Of a stretch of 64,000 nt of DNA, positions 12,885 through 23,629 are shown one piece after another. Under the pieces are notes generated by a model. It searched no databases. It worked only from the letters and a program-made list of their open reading frames with translations, and was not told where the DNA came from. This stretch comes from Halocaridina rubra (Eukaryota; Arthropoda; Malacostraca; Decapoda; Atyidae), in NCBI GenBank assembly GCA_037179515.1, contig JAXCGZ010017034.1:62001-126000 (forward strand), given 5' to 3'. A program made the position numbers and the translations under genes. The number at the start of each line of letters is the position of its first letter. The first letter of the stretch is position 1.

Positions 12885-13115
12885 TTATGCAATGCCTAAA
12901 TCTACCATATGACAGATTAAAAAAACTTAATCTACATTCTCTAGAGAGGCGCAGAGTTAGGGGGGATATGATTGAGGTGTATAAATGGTTTAAAGGGATT
13001 AACAAGGGTGATATTAATAAAGTTTAAAAAATTCATGATCAATCCAGAACTAGTAATGGATTTAAGCTTGATAAATTTAGATTCAGAAGGGAAATTGATG
13101 AAAATTAATGTAAAA
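12885..13115 (+). pseudogene. CR1-like LINE C-terminal fragment carried by E2
   Basis: Translates as LPYDRLKKLNLHSLERRR, then RGDMIEVYKWFKGINKG, then NGFKLDKFRFRREID: the region just after the RT domain of CR1-like LINEs. One deleted base near 13025 breaks the frame. The same fragment with the same flanks occurs in E5 (27105-27425), so it was part of an E ancestor rather than an independent insertion here. Confidence 0.75.
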
Positions 13116-13729
13116 TGCGTTAGCAAGACCAAAAAACTAAAAAAAAATATCATTAAGCAACACCTGAATTAAAGAAAAAAAAAAAGATGACACAGTCTAC
13201 TCACTATTATACGGTGAGGAACAGGTATGTTATGCGTGAGGTGGCAGTGAGCACTTGACATAAGCGGTATAAACCGGTAATAGAAGAGGAGAATGAACCT
13301 CTTGTCTGCCAAATGCAAGAAACAATTAACAAAAGCCAGACTAGAAAACTAAATTTTTTCATTATGCAACTAGCCATGACATTATAGTACAGGTATACAG
13401 TTATCTAAAATTTAAAAGAACTGAAAACACAAACAGTTGTAAATATATCCACGCAAAGAACTGAAAACACAGTTATAAATATATCCACACACAGTGGATA
13501 AAATACCCTAATTTAGGGTAATCATGAATGATGATGAGTGATATCTATGTTGAGTATATAATAATAATCATATCAAGAATCATAATAATGATAATGAATT
13601 TCATTATGTTTAGGGTACTCAATATGAATTTAGGGAAATTTTTGTCTACCCATTTATATATTTACCTATCTGTTTACCTATTTACATATCTATCTTTCTA
13701 TCCATCTATATACGCATCTATCTATCCAT

Positions 13730-14035
13730 CTTTCTATTTTTTTTTTTTTTTTAATGATTGTGACACCAGGACGGGTTAAAAAAAAAAAACTACCCCCATC
13801 GGGCTTGGGCACGAAGAAAACATAGAGAGAAACAGAGATGGGGGTTATTGTACCTTGTCAGATGTGAAGGGATAATAAGCCATGTGTAACGAATATCCAA
13901 GAATATTCGGTGGTGATGTAGGCATAGAAAGAGAACCGTAACTGAAGGAAGACTTAACATCGAACTGTCCTGGACATTGCTATTCAAGTCCAGAAGCCCC
14001 TCCAGCTGTAGTGTTGCAACGGGCGGTTGATGCTG
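13730..14035 (-). mobile_element. F repeat (SINE-like), reverse orientation
   Basis: Reads reversed relative to the copies at 48296, 55725 and 15849: poly-T, GTGACACCAGG, CATCGGGCTTGGGCACGAAG, CAGATGTGAAGGGATAATA, TCCTGGACA. About 290 bp with an A-rich 3' end; no open frame. A SINE or a LINE 3' tail; origin not recognised. Confidence 0.6.
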
Positions 14036-14104
14036 TATATCTTTCTATCCATCTATATATGTATCTATCTATCTATCCATATCTGATTCATTGTTTTAAA
14101 TCAA

Positions 14105-14105
<1 letters not shown>

Positions 14106-14148
<43 letters not shown>
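14106..14148. repeat. (CT)n microsatellite
   Basis: Pure CT run within E2. Confidence 0.95.
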
Positions 14149-14150
<2 letters not shown>

Positions 14151-14434
14151 GCATATACAAAGAGGAAAATCTAGGGACGATTCCATGAGGTTACAGCATC
14201 CCCTCTAGAGCTGGTGAAATATCCCTAGTTTTATATAGTGGAATGGGGAAGAGGGTGGAGATGGGGCAGGAGGTTGGGGTCTAGTGTTGCTAAAATAATG
14301 TCTTTCTGAAGCACTCCACGGCTTAGAGATATTGCATAGCTTATATTTATGGGCTTACTTGAATATCCTTAGAGAGAGTGATGACGACCAAAAACGGAGT
14401 TATAACTAGCTCAGTGTGAAAGATAATAATATAC

Positions 14435-14617
<183 letters not shown>

Positions 14618-14765
14618 ATGTATAATGATGATGATGATCTTTTCTTATCGTAATCCTCTTTGTACTCGTGGAAGAAGCGTCCGCGGGCGCTTATTTACTT
14701 TTTTTTGGGGGGGGGGTTATTGCAATTTCGTGGATAAAAAAATCGTGCATAAAAGGAACGAGGTG

Positions 14766-15568
14766 TATATAGGCTCGGTTATAACTACAAATGGTGGAGT
14801 GGAAGTAGATGTGTGTCACAGAGTGAATGAAGGATGTAAAGTGTTGGGTGCATTGAAAGGAGTGATGAAGAATAGAGGGTTGGAAATGAATGTTAGGAAA
14901 GTTTTGTATGAGAAAGTGGTTGTGCCAACTGTGATGTGTGGATCAGAGTTATGGGGTATGAAAGTAAGTGAGAGACAGAAACTAAATGTGTTTGAGATGA
15001 AATGCCTGAGGAGTATGATTGATGTATCTCGGTTGGATAAGGTTAGGAATGAAGTGGTGAGAGCAAGAACGGATGTGAGGAGAGAAATTGCAGCCAGAGT
15101 AGATATGAATGCTCTGAGATGGTATGGACATGTGGAAAGGATAGATGATGAAAAACTGCTGAAAAAGGTGATGAATGCGAGAGTTGATGGGAGAAATGCT
15201 AGAGGGAGGCGTAGGTTTGCATGGATGGATGGAGTAAGCAGAGCCCTGAATGATAAGAGGATGGATGTGAAGGAAGCAAGTGAGCGTGCCAGGAGTAGGA
15301 ATGAGTGGCGAGCGATTGTTATGTATCTGATGGGCATCTGCTGTTACCACGGGGTGCATCTTACATAGGTAGCCCTGTGGTAGGGGAGTTGGCAGTTGTG
15401 AAGCTGCACAGGTTGTGGAAGAGCCGGGAAGATGGGCTATGGCACTCCAGCAATGCCATCTGAACGGTCGCTAGCTCCCTCGTCATTGCCCATAGAGCAA
15501 AGTAATCCCCTTATTGTTTTCTTTTTTTTATGTTGGCTACCCCCCAATTAAAGGGGGAAAAAGCCATG
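14766..15568 (+). pseudogene. LINE-A copy 1, C-terminal region and 3' tail
   Basis: Continues LINE-A after E2: YIGSVITTNGGVEVDVCHRV; YEKVVVPTVMCGSELWGMK; RWYGHVER; and the basic GRNARGRRRFAWMDGV block. The open frame runs to 15366. The 3' untranslated part ends with GGCTACCCCCCAATTAAAGG at about 15560. Codon use and identity to copy 2 (42035-42583) suggest only moderate age. Confidence 0.85.
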
Positions 15569-15582
15569 TATAATATATATAT

Positions 15583-15768
15583 ATAATACTTTATTTCCAT
15601 TTCAATACAATGGGTATTCGTCAGCCAGGGTAAGCCCCAACCCCCCACTGTGGTGTCCACCCACAGCAGTTCCTGCCAGTAAACAGCTTAAACTCTCGGT
15701 CTTGGACGGGAACCGATCTTTCGACCTCATGAATGCGAAGCCAGCTCGTTACCACTGTACTAGCCAGC
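15583..15768 (-). mobile_element. SINE1, tRNA-derived SINE, reverse orientation
   Basis: Reverse complement of the copies at 41942 and 46315. The Pol III head has an A box like TGGCTAGTACAGTGG and a B-box region GATCGGTTCCCGTCC. The body has ACCACAGTGGGGGGTTGGGG and the tail AATGGAAATAAAG. It lies between the LINE-A 3' end and the resumption of E1 at 15769. Confidence 0.85.
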
Positions 15769-15848
15769 AGTGTGTTTATGGACGGTTGTGGAATGACCTA
15801 TGCCCATTATCATTGTTTCTTATGGAAAGTAACTTGTTAGATTACGCA

Positions 15849-16060
15849 AAAATTAAAATACACAGCACTACACTGAATATTCTTTGATATTCATTACATA
15901 TCTTTTATTATCCCTACACAGCTGACAAGTCATTACATTCCATCTCTGTTTCTCTTTACTTTATGTATTCTTCGAGCCCAGGCCCGATGAGGGCTGTCTT
16001 ATTTTATAATTTATTTTGGCCCGTCCTGTTGTCACAATCATTAAAAAAAAAAAAAATTAA
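15849..16060 (+). mobile_element. F repeat, 5'-truncated, with poly-A
   Basis: Matches the 48430-48605 copy: CTGAATATTCTTTGATATTC, CTGACAAGTCATTACATTCC, GCCCAGGCCCGATGAGG, TGTCACAATCATT, then A13. It interrupts the end of E1. Confidence 0.7.
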
Positions 16061-16107
16061 AACATATCTTTTCGTTTTTCCAAGAAATATATATATATAT
16101 ATATATA

Positions 16108-17159
16108 TACCTAGTTCTCAGAATAACGAGAAGATAGGTTCTCAGAAGTCACGGATAAATGAGATATCGCGTGAAAAAACGAGTTATTTTCCTTTGGAAT
16201 CAATGATAAAGGGCCTAGCTCATTCCACAACCGTCCATAGACACACTATGCCAAAGTTATAAGATAAGTAAAACATCTTATAAGTACATAACAAAGCAGA
16301 AAGACTTGTAGTTATTTGTATTAACATGCAAATAGTGTACAGTATAAATGATATACAGATTTACTGTACAGTAAACAAATTAATGCACTCTATTATGCTG
16401 TTGGCAACAGGCTTACACTGGGACGTGCATGGTGGCCAGGGTTGCCAGATAAAGCGGATGTTTTTATTTTCAAGTGTATGGTACATTTTAAGATATATAT
16501 TAATTACAAGATGGTAGTACATATTGTAATTTGAATAAAAATGTACTTCATCTTTAAGATACTTGAAATAACTTACCAGCTTTCATGTATATTTTTTATA
16601 TTTATCATTTCTCTCATTCATCTATTCTGGCAACACTGATGGTGGCGGTGAGGACGAGAATGCATACGTTTTGTAACTTCGTATTAGCTGATGTACCCTC
16701 ACACGCTATTTCCCTGACGATATTATATTGAAAATATGTTTGCTGTTTGTTCTTAATGCTTTTTTAAATTTTCCTCATAATATCCGATCGCATTAAGGGT
16801 AGAAGAGGAGTAGAATGCGGGAGAACGAACCTCTATCGGGAAATGTTTAGCTACTTCCGTATCAGCTGATGCACCCTCACACGCAATTTCCCTGGCAATA
16901 TTATATTGAAAATTTGTTTGCTGTTTGTTCTTGATGCTTTTTTCCATTATCTTCATAATATCCAATTGCAATAAGCATTAGAAGAGGAGGAGGACGGCGG
17001 AAAATTGCCTCCAAGGCTGTCGATTTTTTACTAAAATGAAAAAATAAAAATAAAAATTTTTGCATGGCGTTATTCGCGAATTTCGTATTTTTTTACTATT
17101 ATTTTTTAGGGGCATTATTGCAATTTCGCTGATAAAAGAAATGCAGGAAAAAGGAACAA

Positions 17160-17162
<3 letters not shown>
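16108..17162 (+). mobile_element. E3: E-family Tigger-like element
   Basis: Left end ACCTAGTTCTCAGAATAACG after (TA)n; right end GGAACAAGGC before (TA)n. Contains the E subterminal block, a region like 1-60 (AGTATAAATGATATACAG), and two reversed A-repeat units (16690-17000). Also the GCGTTATTCGCGAATTTCG terminal region. No coding sequence. About 1.05 kb. Confidence 0.75.

Positions 17163-17255
<93 letters not shown>
17163..17255. repeat. (TA)n microsatellite
   Basis: Separates E3 from T1d. Confidence 0.95.
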
Positions 17256-17258
<3 letters not shown>

Positions 17259-18116
17259 TAACCTCTCGCTATATAGTGATTCATCTTCCACGGAGTCAGT
17301 GCATCGCGGGTTTTTATGGCGAGCATATGCATTATATTTTATATCGCAGATTTTCTGGGTATATCGCGGGAATCCGCGATATGTGGAAATATTAAAATAT
17401 CCAGTATTTTCATTATTTTTTTGATAAAAATGTATTTCCTAGCCTAAGAATAATAAAACAGTAAAAAATAGTAAAAAACATAAATTTAAACATGTAACTC
17501 ACAGTATTGCACCAAATAAAATACAATACCGGTGCAGTATGTGCTGTATAGATATCTGCGTCTTGGAAAACACAGAGGGTCACACCTACGTAAGATAGTA
17601 CGCAGGATGATATTAGCTGATGGTTGGGAGACGACTAATCACAGAATTTTATTCTGTATCCTGGGGTCTGATTGGCTTTTTGATTGAAGCTTGATTCTTC
17701 CAGCATCTTCCCTTGTCTCGCCTCACCCATTCAGTTATTACATGTGCACCTTTCGCGCTGTCATTGGCTGTGCAGTATGTAAACGTCATCATTACTGTAT
17801 CCCTCTCCGCTCTCACATGCTAGTCTCGTAAAGTTACTGTATTATCATTATTGTTATCATAAATATAATGTGTTATTATTATAGGTATCATTTTTGTACA
17901 GTACGTATAGGTTATTCACGGTAAACTTACCTATCACGTTCATATAACTTTACGCTTGCGTGCTGTTATTTATGGTAAACATATAACTTTACACTTCCAG
18001 AGTGAGTTTTTAAAGGTAAAAATAAATTAAAATAATGAATATGGTGCTGCTACTTCGCGGATTTTCACCTATCGCGCGTGGTCCCAGAACGTAACACCCG
18101 CGATAAATGAGTGATT

Positions 18117-18120
<4 letters not shown>
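17256..18120. mobile_element. T1d: short T1-family MITE
   Basis: Ends are CAGTAACCTCTCGC (17256) and CGATAAATGAGTGATTATTG (to 18120), flanked by (TA)n on both sides. The interior is the reverse of T1 (7890-8160): the diverged AGCTCACGTAGG monomer and the GTCTCGCCTCACCCATTCAG block. No transposase. Confidence 0.75.

Positions 18121-18207
<87 letters not shown>
18121..18207. repeat. (TA)n microsatellite
   Basis: Separates T1d from E4. Confidence 0.95.
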
Positions 18208-18211
<4 letters not shown>

Positions 18212-20287
18212 TTGTTCGCTATTTCCGCGTGTTTATAATTCGCGAAATTGTAATAACGCACTTAAAAAATGATAGTAACAAAATACAAAATTCGCGAATA
18301 ACTCCTATGCTAAAATATTTGCATTAAATTTTTTCATATTAGTAAATAATCAACCACCTCGGAGGCACATTTTCTGCCACCTTCCTCCTGTTCTACCTCT
18401 TAATGCGATCGGATATTATGAAGGTAATGGGAAAAAAAGCATTAAAAATAAACAGCAAAAAAATTTTCGATATAATATCATCAGGGAAATAGCATGCAAA
18501 TGTGCATCAGCTGATATGGGAGTGGCAGAACGTTTGTGGATAAAGGTTCGTTTTCTCTCATCCTCCTCCTCTTCAACCACTTAATGTGATCGAATGTTAT
18601 GAAGAAAATTGAAAAAGAGCATGAACAACAATTAGCAAACAAACTTTTGATATAATATTATCAGGGAAATAGCGTGCGAGGGTGCATCAGCTGATACGAA
18701 AGTGACAAAACGTTTGTGGATAGAGGTTCGATCTCCCGCATCCTCCTCCTCTTTTACCGATTAATGCGATCGAATATTATGAAGAGATTGAAAAAATGCA
18801 TCAACAACAAACAGCAAACAAACTTTCGATGTAATATCGTCGGTTAAATAGCGTTAGAGAATATATATATTTCATTTACGTTTGTCATGTACAGTACGAT
18901 ATATGTTTTCTTTGTAACGAATTGTATAGTTTTCTTTTTCTCTTAGCTGACTTTCTTTACGTTTAGATTTCGTGCTGCATGGTCGATATGTAAAGAAGAT
19001 AGAATAATGTTTAAAACCAAGGAATATTAATTATATTATAATCTTGAAAACTAGATAAACCCCAAATAGAGTGAGTAAATAAATATTTTATGAGTAAGAT
19101 ATCGTGCTTAAATAGTGATAAGCATCATCTGATACAGAAGTGCCGATAGAGGTTCGTTCTCTCACATCCCCCTCGTCTTCTACCGCTTAATGCGATCGAA
19201 TATTATGAAGAAAATTGAAAAAAAGCATTAAGAACAAACGGCAAACAAACTTTTGATATAATATCGTCAGGGAAATGGCGTGCGAGGGCGCATCAGCTGA
19301 AACGGAAGTGGCAAAACATTTGTGGATAGAGGTTCGTTCTCCCGCATCCTCCCCCTCTTCTACCGCTTAATGCAGTGGAATATTATGAAGAGAATTGAAA
19401 AAGCAATAAGAACAAACAGCAAACAAACTTTCGATATAATATCGTCAGGGAAATAGCATTTAGAGAATATATATATATCATTTAAGTTTCCTATGTACAG
19501 TACGATATACGTTTTCTTTTTAACGAATTATATAGTTTTCTTTTCTTCTCAGCTGATTTTCTGTACGTTTAGATTTCGTGCACCATGGTCGATATGTAAA
19601 GAAGATAAAATAATGTTTAGAACCAAGGAATATTAATAATATTATAATCTTGAAAACTAGATAAACCCCAAATAGAGTGAGTAAATAAATATTTTATGAG
19701 TAATATATTGTGCCTGAATAGTGATAGGCATCAGCTGATACGGAAGCGGCAAAATGTTTGCCGATAGAGGTTCGTTCTCCCGCATCCTATTCCTCTGCTA
19801 CCACTTAATGCGATAGAATATTATGAAGAAAATTTTAAAAAAGCATTAAGAACAAACATCAAACAAGCTTTCGATATAATATCGTCAGGGAAATAGCGTG
19901 CGAGGGTGCATCAGCTGATACGGAGGCGGCAAAACGTTTGCATCCTCGGGCTCACCGCCACCATGCACGTCCCAGTGTATGCCTGTTGCCCACCGCATAA
20001 TAAAGTGCATTAATTTATTTACTGTAAAGTAAATCTGTATATCTTTTATACTGTACACTATTTGCATGTTAATATAAATAACTATAGGTCTTTCTGCTTT
20101 GTTATGTACATATAAAATATGTTTTACTTATCTTATATCTTTGGTATAGTGTGTCTATAGACAGTTGTGGAATGAGCTATGCCCATTATCATTGTTTTTA
20201 TTGGAAAATAACTCGTTAAATTACGCGAAAATTAAAATACGCGGCACTTCTGAGAACCTGTCTTCACGTTGTTCCTAGACCTGGGTG
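18208..20287 (-). mobile_element. E4: complete E-family Tigger-like element, reverse orientation
   Basis: Starts CCTTGTTCGCTATTTCCGCG after (TA)n and ends GTTCCTAGACCTGGGTG before (TA)n, giving the best view of an uninterrupted E copy (2.08 kb). From 18340 to 19960 it is an array of A-repeat units, with TTAATGCGATCGAATATTATG-like blocks at about 18403, 18584, 18763, 19187, 19370 and 19806. Then comes the 300-bp E subterminal region. Non-coding throughout. Confidence 0.8.
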
Positions 20288-20297
20288 TATATATATA

Positions 20298-20475
20298 TAG
20301 AGAGAGAGTGTCATAAATTATTGTTGTACTATTACAACCATAACTTTTGTGGAAAATCACTCCAATAAGGGTGAAAATCCCATTTTGTAGAGGGTACTGA
20401 CTGACCACTCTGCAAACAAAGGCACAAGCTCTTGTTAGTGGTCATTAGGTCCACTTTTCTTCCACTCAGCACACC
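20298..20475 (-). repeat. Right arm of the long inverted repeat
   Basis: Reverse complement of 1225-1400, including the AG run at the inner edge. Confidence 0.6.
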
Positions 20476-21007
20476 TCGTTTTTTCTAGCTCACATTAAAT
20501 GTGTATTTCAAATTTTTTTACTAGTATTTTGTAGACTCGCTAATCGAAATTCTCGTAGTTTAAACATGTGTAAATTGCGAGGTGACTTGTACGTATTATA
20601 TCACAAGCTGTCAGACTAAACAAGAACTAGGATTTCACAATTTCTGGAATTATTAATAATATTATAAGCAAAAACAGTTTATCAGTAAGTTAAATATATT
20701 CAATAAAACCAGTTTTAAAATAAAATTATGTGAAATCTTCGAGATCTTAAATTACAAACTTGGAATCTCTCATTTTAAATGAGGTTTTGTATTACATTAA
20801 AATGTGCCCTCTGCTCTTACCATACACCTAGATAGACTGATAAATTAGCTACTAGATGGGTAGATGAAAATGATGCATAGAACTCCCGCAGTAAATATAT
20901 GTCAGATGGTACTAGTCATAAGAGCACTGTTTGGTTTACTTCAAATACCTATGTATGACAGTATTATATATTCTAAGAATGACACTTATCTCTTGTTTGT
21001 CACTAAG
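20476..21007. other. Intronic sequence before the first visible helicase exon
   Basis: AT-rich. No repeat or coding match seen. Ends in a pyrimidine-rich acceptor TCTCTTGTTTGTCACTAAG. Confidence 0.6.
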
Positions 21008-21213
21008 GTACATGATGTCATCGCTATTTTTACGAAATATTTGAAATTGAGAGTGAGCCTGGCGGTGGGTGGTCGAAGTCTCAAAAAAGAAAGGTCAACT
21101 CTTATTTTTAAAGATACTCAAGGAGACTGCGCTGCTGATATTCTTGTTGCAACGCCTGGAAAGCTCAGTGATCATATGAATTATACAAACAAACTTAACC
21201 TAAAATATTTGAG
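21008..21213 (+). CDS. DDX51: DDX51-like DEAD-box RNA helicase, exon with motif Ib
   Basis: First visible exon of an ATP-dependent RNA helicase that in other animals works in the nucleolus on 60S ribosomal subunit maturation (Dbp6/DDX51 family). The acceptor is CACTAAG and the donor GAG|GTAAGG at 21214; it ends in phase 2. It encodes VHDVIAIF at the start, then LRVSLAVGGRSL, ILVATPGKLSDHM (motif Ib, TPG-L) and LKYLR. These align with human DDX51 LRVSLVTG, IVVATPGRLVDH and LQQLR. The exons with Q motif, Walker A and PTKEL are not in the window. The five exons join in phase to 395 codons plus stop. Confidence 0.93.
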
Positions 21214-21466
21214 GTAAGGACTCTGTTTTGTAAATAATCTGTATTACAATAATTGTTGAAAAATAAATGCATAGAAAATAATCTACAGCTTGCACAGATG
21301 CACAGCTTGAAAAAGTATTTATAAATGTTGTTAGATAGTTCTATGATCATGACTACAAAGTGGTGCAGTTTTTCCTTAATATTAAGTGTTATTGCTCACT
21401 AAAAATAGCTTGGAATTTATTTTATTTTTTGTTTTTTTTTTTTCTATTGAAAATTTTTCTATTTAG

Positions 21467-21747
21467 GTATTTGGTCATGGATGAAGCTGACCTCTTTTCA
21501 AGTTCAAGCGGAGGTAGTTTCATGGTACAAGTGGAAAAGCTGTTAAAAACAATACCCAGAGCAGTCCCAGATAACCGTATCATTTGTGGCGGTTTTCAAC
21601 CGAGAGATGGTGTCAGTATGCCAGAGTACTACCTTCAAAAGATCCTGATCTCAGCCACTCTGATGCATGACCCAGAACAGCTAAAAGTATTTGACCTCTA
21701 TCAACCAAAGCTATTTGCAGCCAGCAACTTATCTGAAGTGACTAATG
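21467..21747 (+). CDS. DDX51: DDX51-like helicase, DEAD-box and SAT exon
   Basis: Acceptor TTTTCTATTTAG, donor ATG|GTAATA. Codes for YLVMDEADLFS (motif II, Walker B, DEAD intact) and LQKILISATLMHDPEQLK (motif III, SAT intact). Then LYQPKLFAASNL, matching the DDX51 LFSATLTQNPEKLQ / HQPRLFS region. Enters in phase 2 (completing Arg) and leaves after one base of a codon. The linker between DEAD and SAT is of DDX51 type (long, poorly conserved). Confidence 0.93.
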
Positions 21748-22301
21748 GTAATACATGGCTCTTTGGAGTATTTGAGGCTTATTTTTCTGAGAGTAGGAAT
21801 GTCTTTATAGAAGCATTACCGTAATTTCTCAAGAAAACACTTTACCTCTTGTAAAAAAAAATATATTAATTTGGTGATTTTTTTAATTACTGGTAATGTT
21901 TACACTTCCTTATTCATTAACATTATTGTACTTATTTCACCTTGATGGGTTAGAAACTTCCTCCTTTTACTTAGATATTGCTTTCTTCAGTAGCTTGTCT
22001 CTGTAGGAAAGTATGGTAAGTGTAAGTTTCATGAAAGCAAATAACTTAACCTACTTGGGGATTAGTAATGGGAAGTTACCCTCATAAAGTCCTATTTTTT
22101 GAAGGCTATTGAAAGATACATGGAATAAGGTCTGGCAATACAACCTTGTATATCTTGGTGAGGAGGGGCACATTATGAAAAAGCCCAGCTGCCTCACTTT
22201 TGTTGTGGCTTTGGTCACCTTAAAAAACAGAAATATTTGATATCGAGTCTTTGTCCACTTTTTATTGATGACTTTAATCTTACAAAGTATACCTTCCACA
22301 G

Positions 22302-22575
22302 CCGTGCAAACCATAGGACCCTACATTCGGCCTGAAGAAGTGATAGAAGAGTATATCAAAGTAGATCCCAATCAAAAACCATTGGTTCTGTATCACTTAA
22401 TTAGCATAAGCAAGCTGAAAAGAGTACTTGTATTCACAAAATCAAAGCGTGCGACACACAATTTGTCTGTTGTGCTCTCTGCACTATTTGAAGACCTTAC
22501 TGTGGCTGAATTTTCATCCAATAAAGCTAACAGAAGGAAGATACTGGAAGAATTTTACAAGAAAAATATTCATGT
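22302..22575 (+). CDS. DDX51: DDX51-like helicase, first part of RecA-like domain 2
   Basis: Acceptor ACCTTCCACAG, donor CATGT|GTGAGT. It begins by completing an Ala codon. It encodes EEYIKVDPNQKPLVLYHLI, RVLVFTKSKRATHNL (motif IV) and DLTVAEFSSNKANRRKILEE. These align with human DDX51 SKPLVVLHLV, RVLCFTNSRENSHRL and DVAEFSS. It ends in phase 2 before a 16.4-kb intron that holds most of the LINEs in this window. Confidence 0.93.
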
Positions 22576-23069
22576 GTGAGTATAAAAATGACTCTTTTCC
22601 TTCGACTTTTAACTGCCACTACATGATGTCCATTGCATGACCAAAAATATACATTGTAGACACACATATAGAACCTGCAGTTTAATAGAAAATTAGTTTA
22701 GTGTAAAATTTCCTGTGTTTTCCATTCGCAACCTCAGTAGAAGACTTCCTAACTTTTTATTAAATTGACTGTCGACATGATTGATTAGAAAAAAAAAACA
22801 TAATTATTCCTTTTATCGTCTCTGATATATAATAGAATTCCTATATTGGGCCATAAAATTAATGGATTTATTCACAAAAGTCTGTGTATGTAATATTAAG
22901 TTATCTTTGAAGGATAAAAATTGCAATTCTCCAGGAGAATGTATTAAATTTTTTTTTTTTTTATCTTTCTTCAACAGCTAACATTTGCATGTGTAATGTT
23001 TCTTGATAATATCCAGTAATATAATTTTACATGGTAAATGAAGGGAGAGTGATATGTAGAATAACCCTG

Positions 23070-23221
23070 GAGATGAAGAAAAGGAAGAAAGACAGTAAGG
23101 ATTGAACCAAGGATCAAATGGTGGAACTTGAGGAAGGAAGAATGTTATGTGAAACTCAGTGAGGATGAGGCACGGCAGGTGTTGGATAGTGGTGAAGAGG
23201 TGCTGAGTGACTTGGCAAATA
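23070..23221 (+). pseudogene. Old RTE-type LINE, upstream fragment
   Basis: Reads IEPRIKWWNLRKEECYVK and SEDEARQVLDSGEEVLSDLA, the linker between endonuclease and RT in RTE elements. It stops at TA (23220-23221) where G is inserted, and continues at 34587 with IAKAVSKVPGVTFGNREEN. Joining the two sides with one TA restores the frame and the family motif. The endonuclease part upstream is not recognisable. Confidence 0.7.
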
Positions 23222-23364
23222 CACTCGTACCTCAATTTTAGGGGCAAAGGGGAACATCAGTCCATTATTGGCGATTGTCCGTAGTTACCGAAATGGTATC
23301 TGTAGTGCTAATATTAACAAAAACATTATGTAGAGAAGAGGAGTAATATTTTCAATCTAGCTTT

Positions 23365-23490
23365 ACATTTCATACTATCCCATTACATTTGACAAATCAC
23401 AACACTCCCCATATCTGTTTTGTACTCTCCTTTTTCCTCATTTTTGCTATATTTATGGAGGATTCGCAGCTTATGGCCACCAGTATCTGG
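23365..23490 (+). mobile_element. F-repeat fragment
   Basis: GACAAATCACAACACTCCCC, then CTGTTTTGTACTCTCC, resembles the middle of the F repeat (55895-55930). Truncated on both sides. Confidence 0.4.
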
Positions 23491-23629
23491 CATAGAGGGG
23501 TGCTAAGAATATCCGGGGATCTTGTTGACTCCACTATTAGCTTGAGGGTAGACATGCTTGGTGGTAGTAATAGTTCTGCCCTTAACCTCGCACCTCCTGA
23601 TAGATCTGCTTTTGTCACTCCGCTTTTCT

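Noticed and set aside
18300..20000. Hidden transposase gene for the E family
   Set aside because: All six frames of the most complete copies (E3, E4) lack any open frame beyond TA artefacts, and no DDE or HTH motif was seen; E appears non-autonomous in this window.
20864..21007. Upstream extension of the helicase frame (KMMHRTPAVNICQM...)
   Set aside because: Open by chance. It does not match DDX51, and a good acceptor precedes GTACATGATG at 21008.
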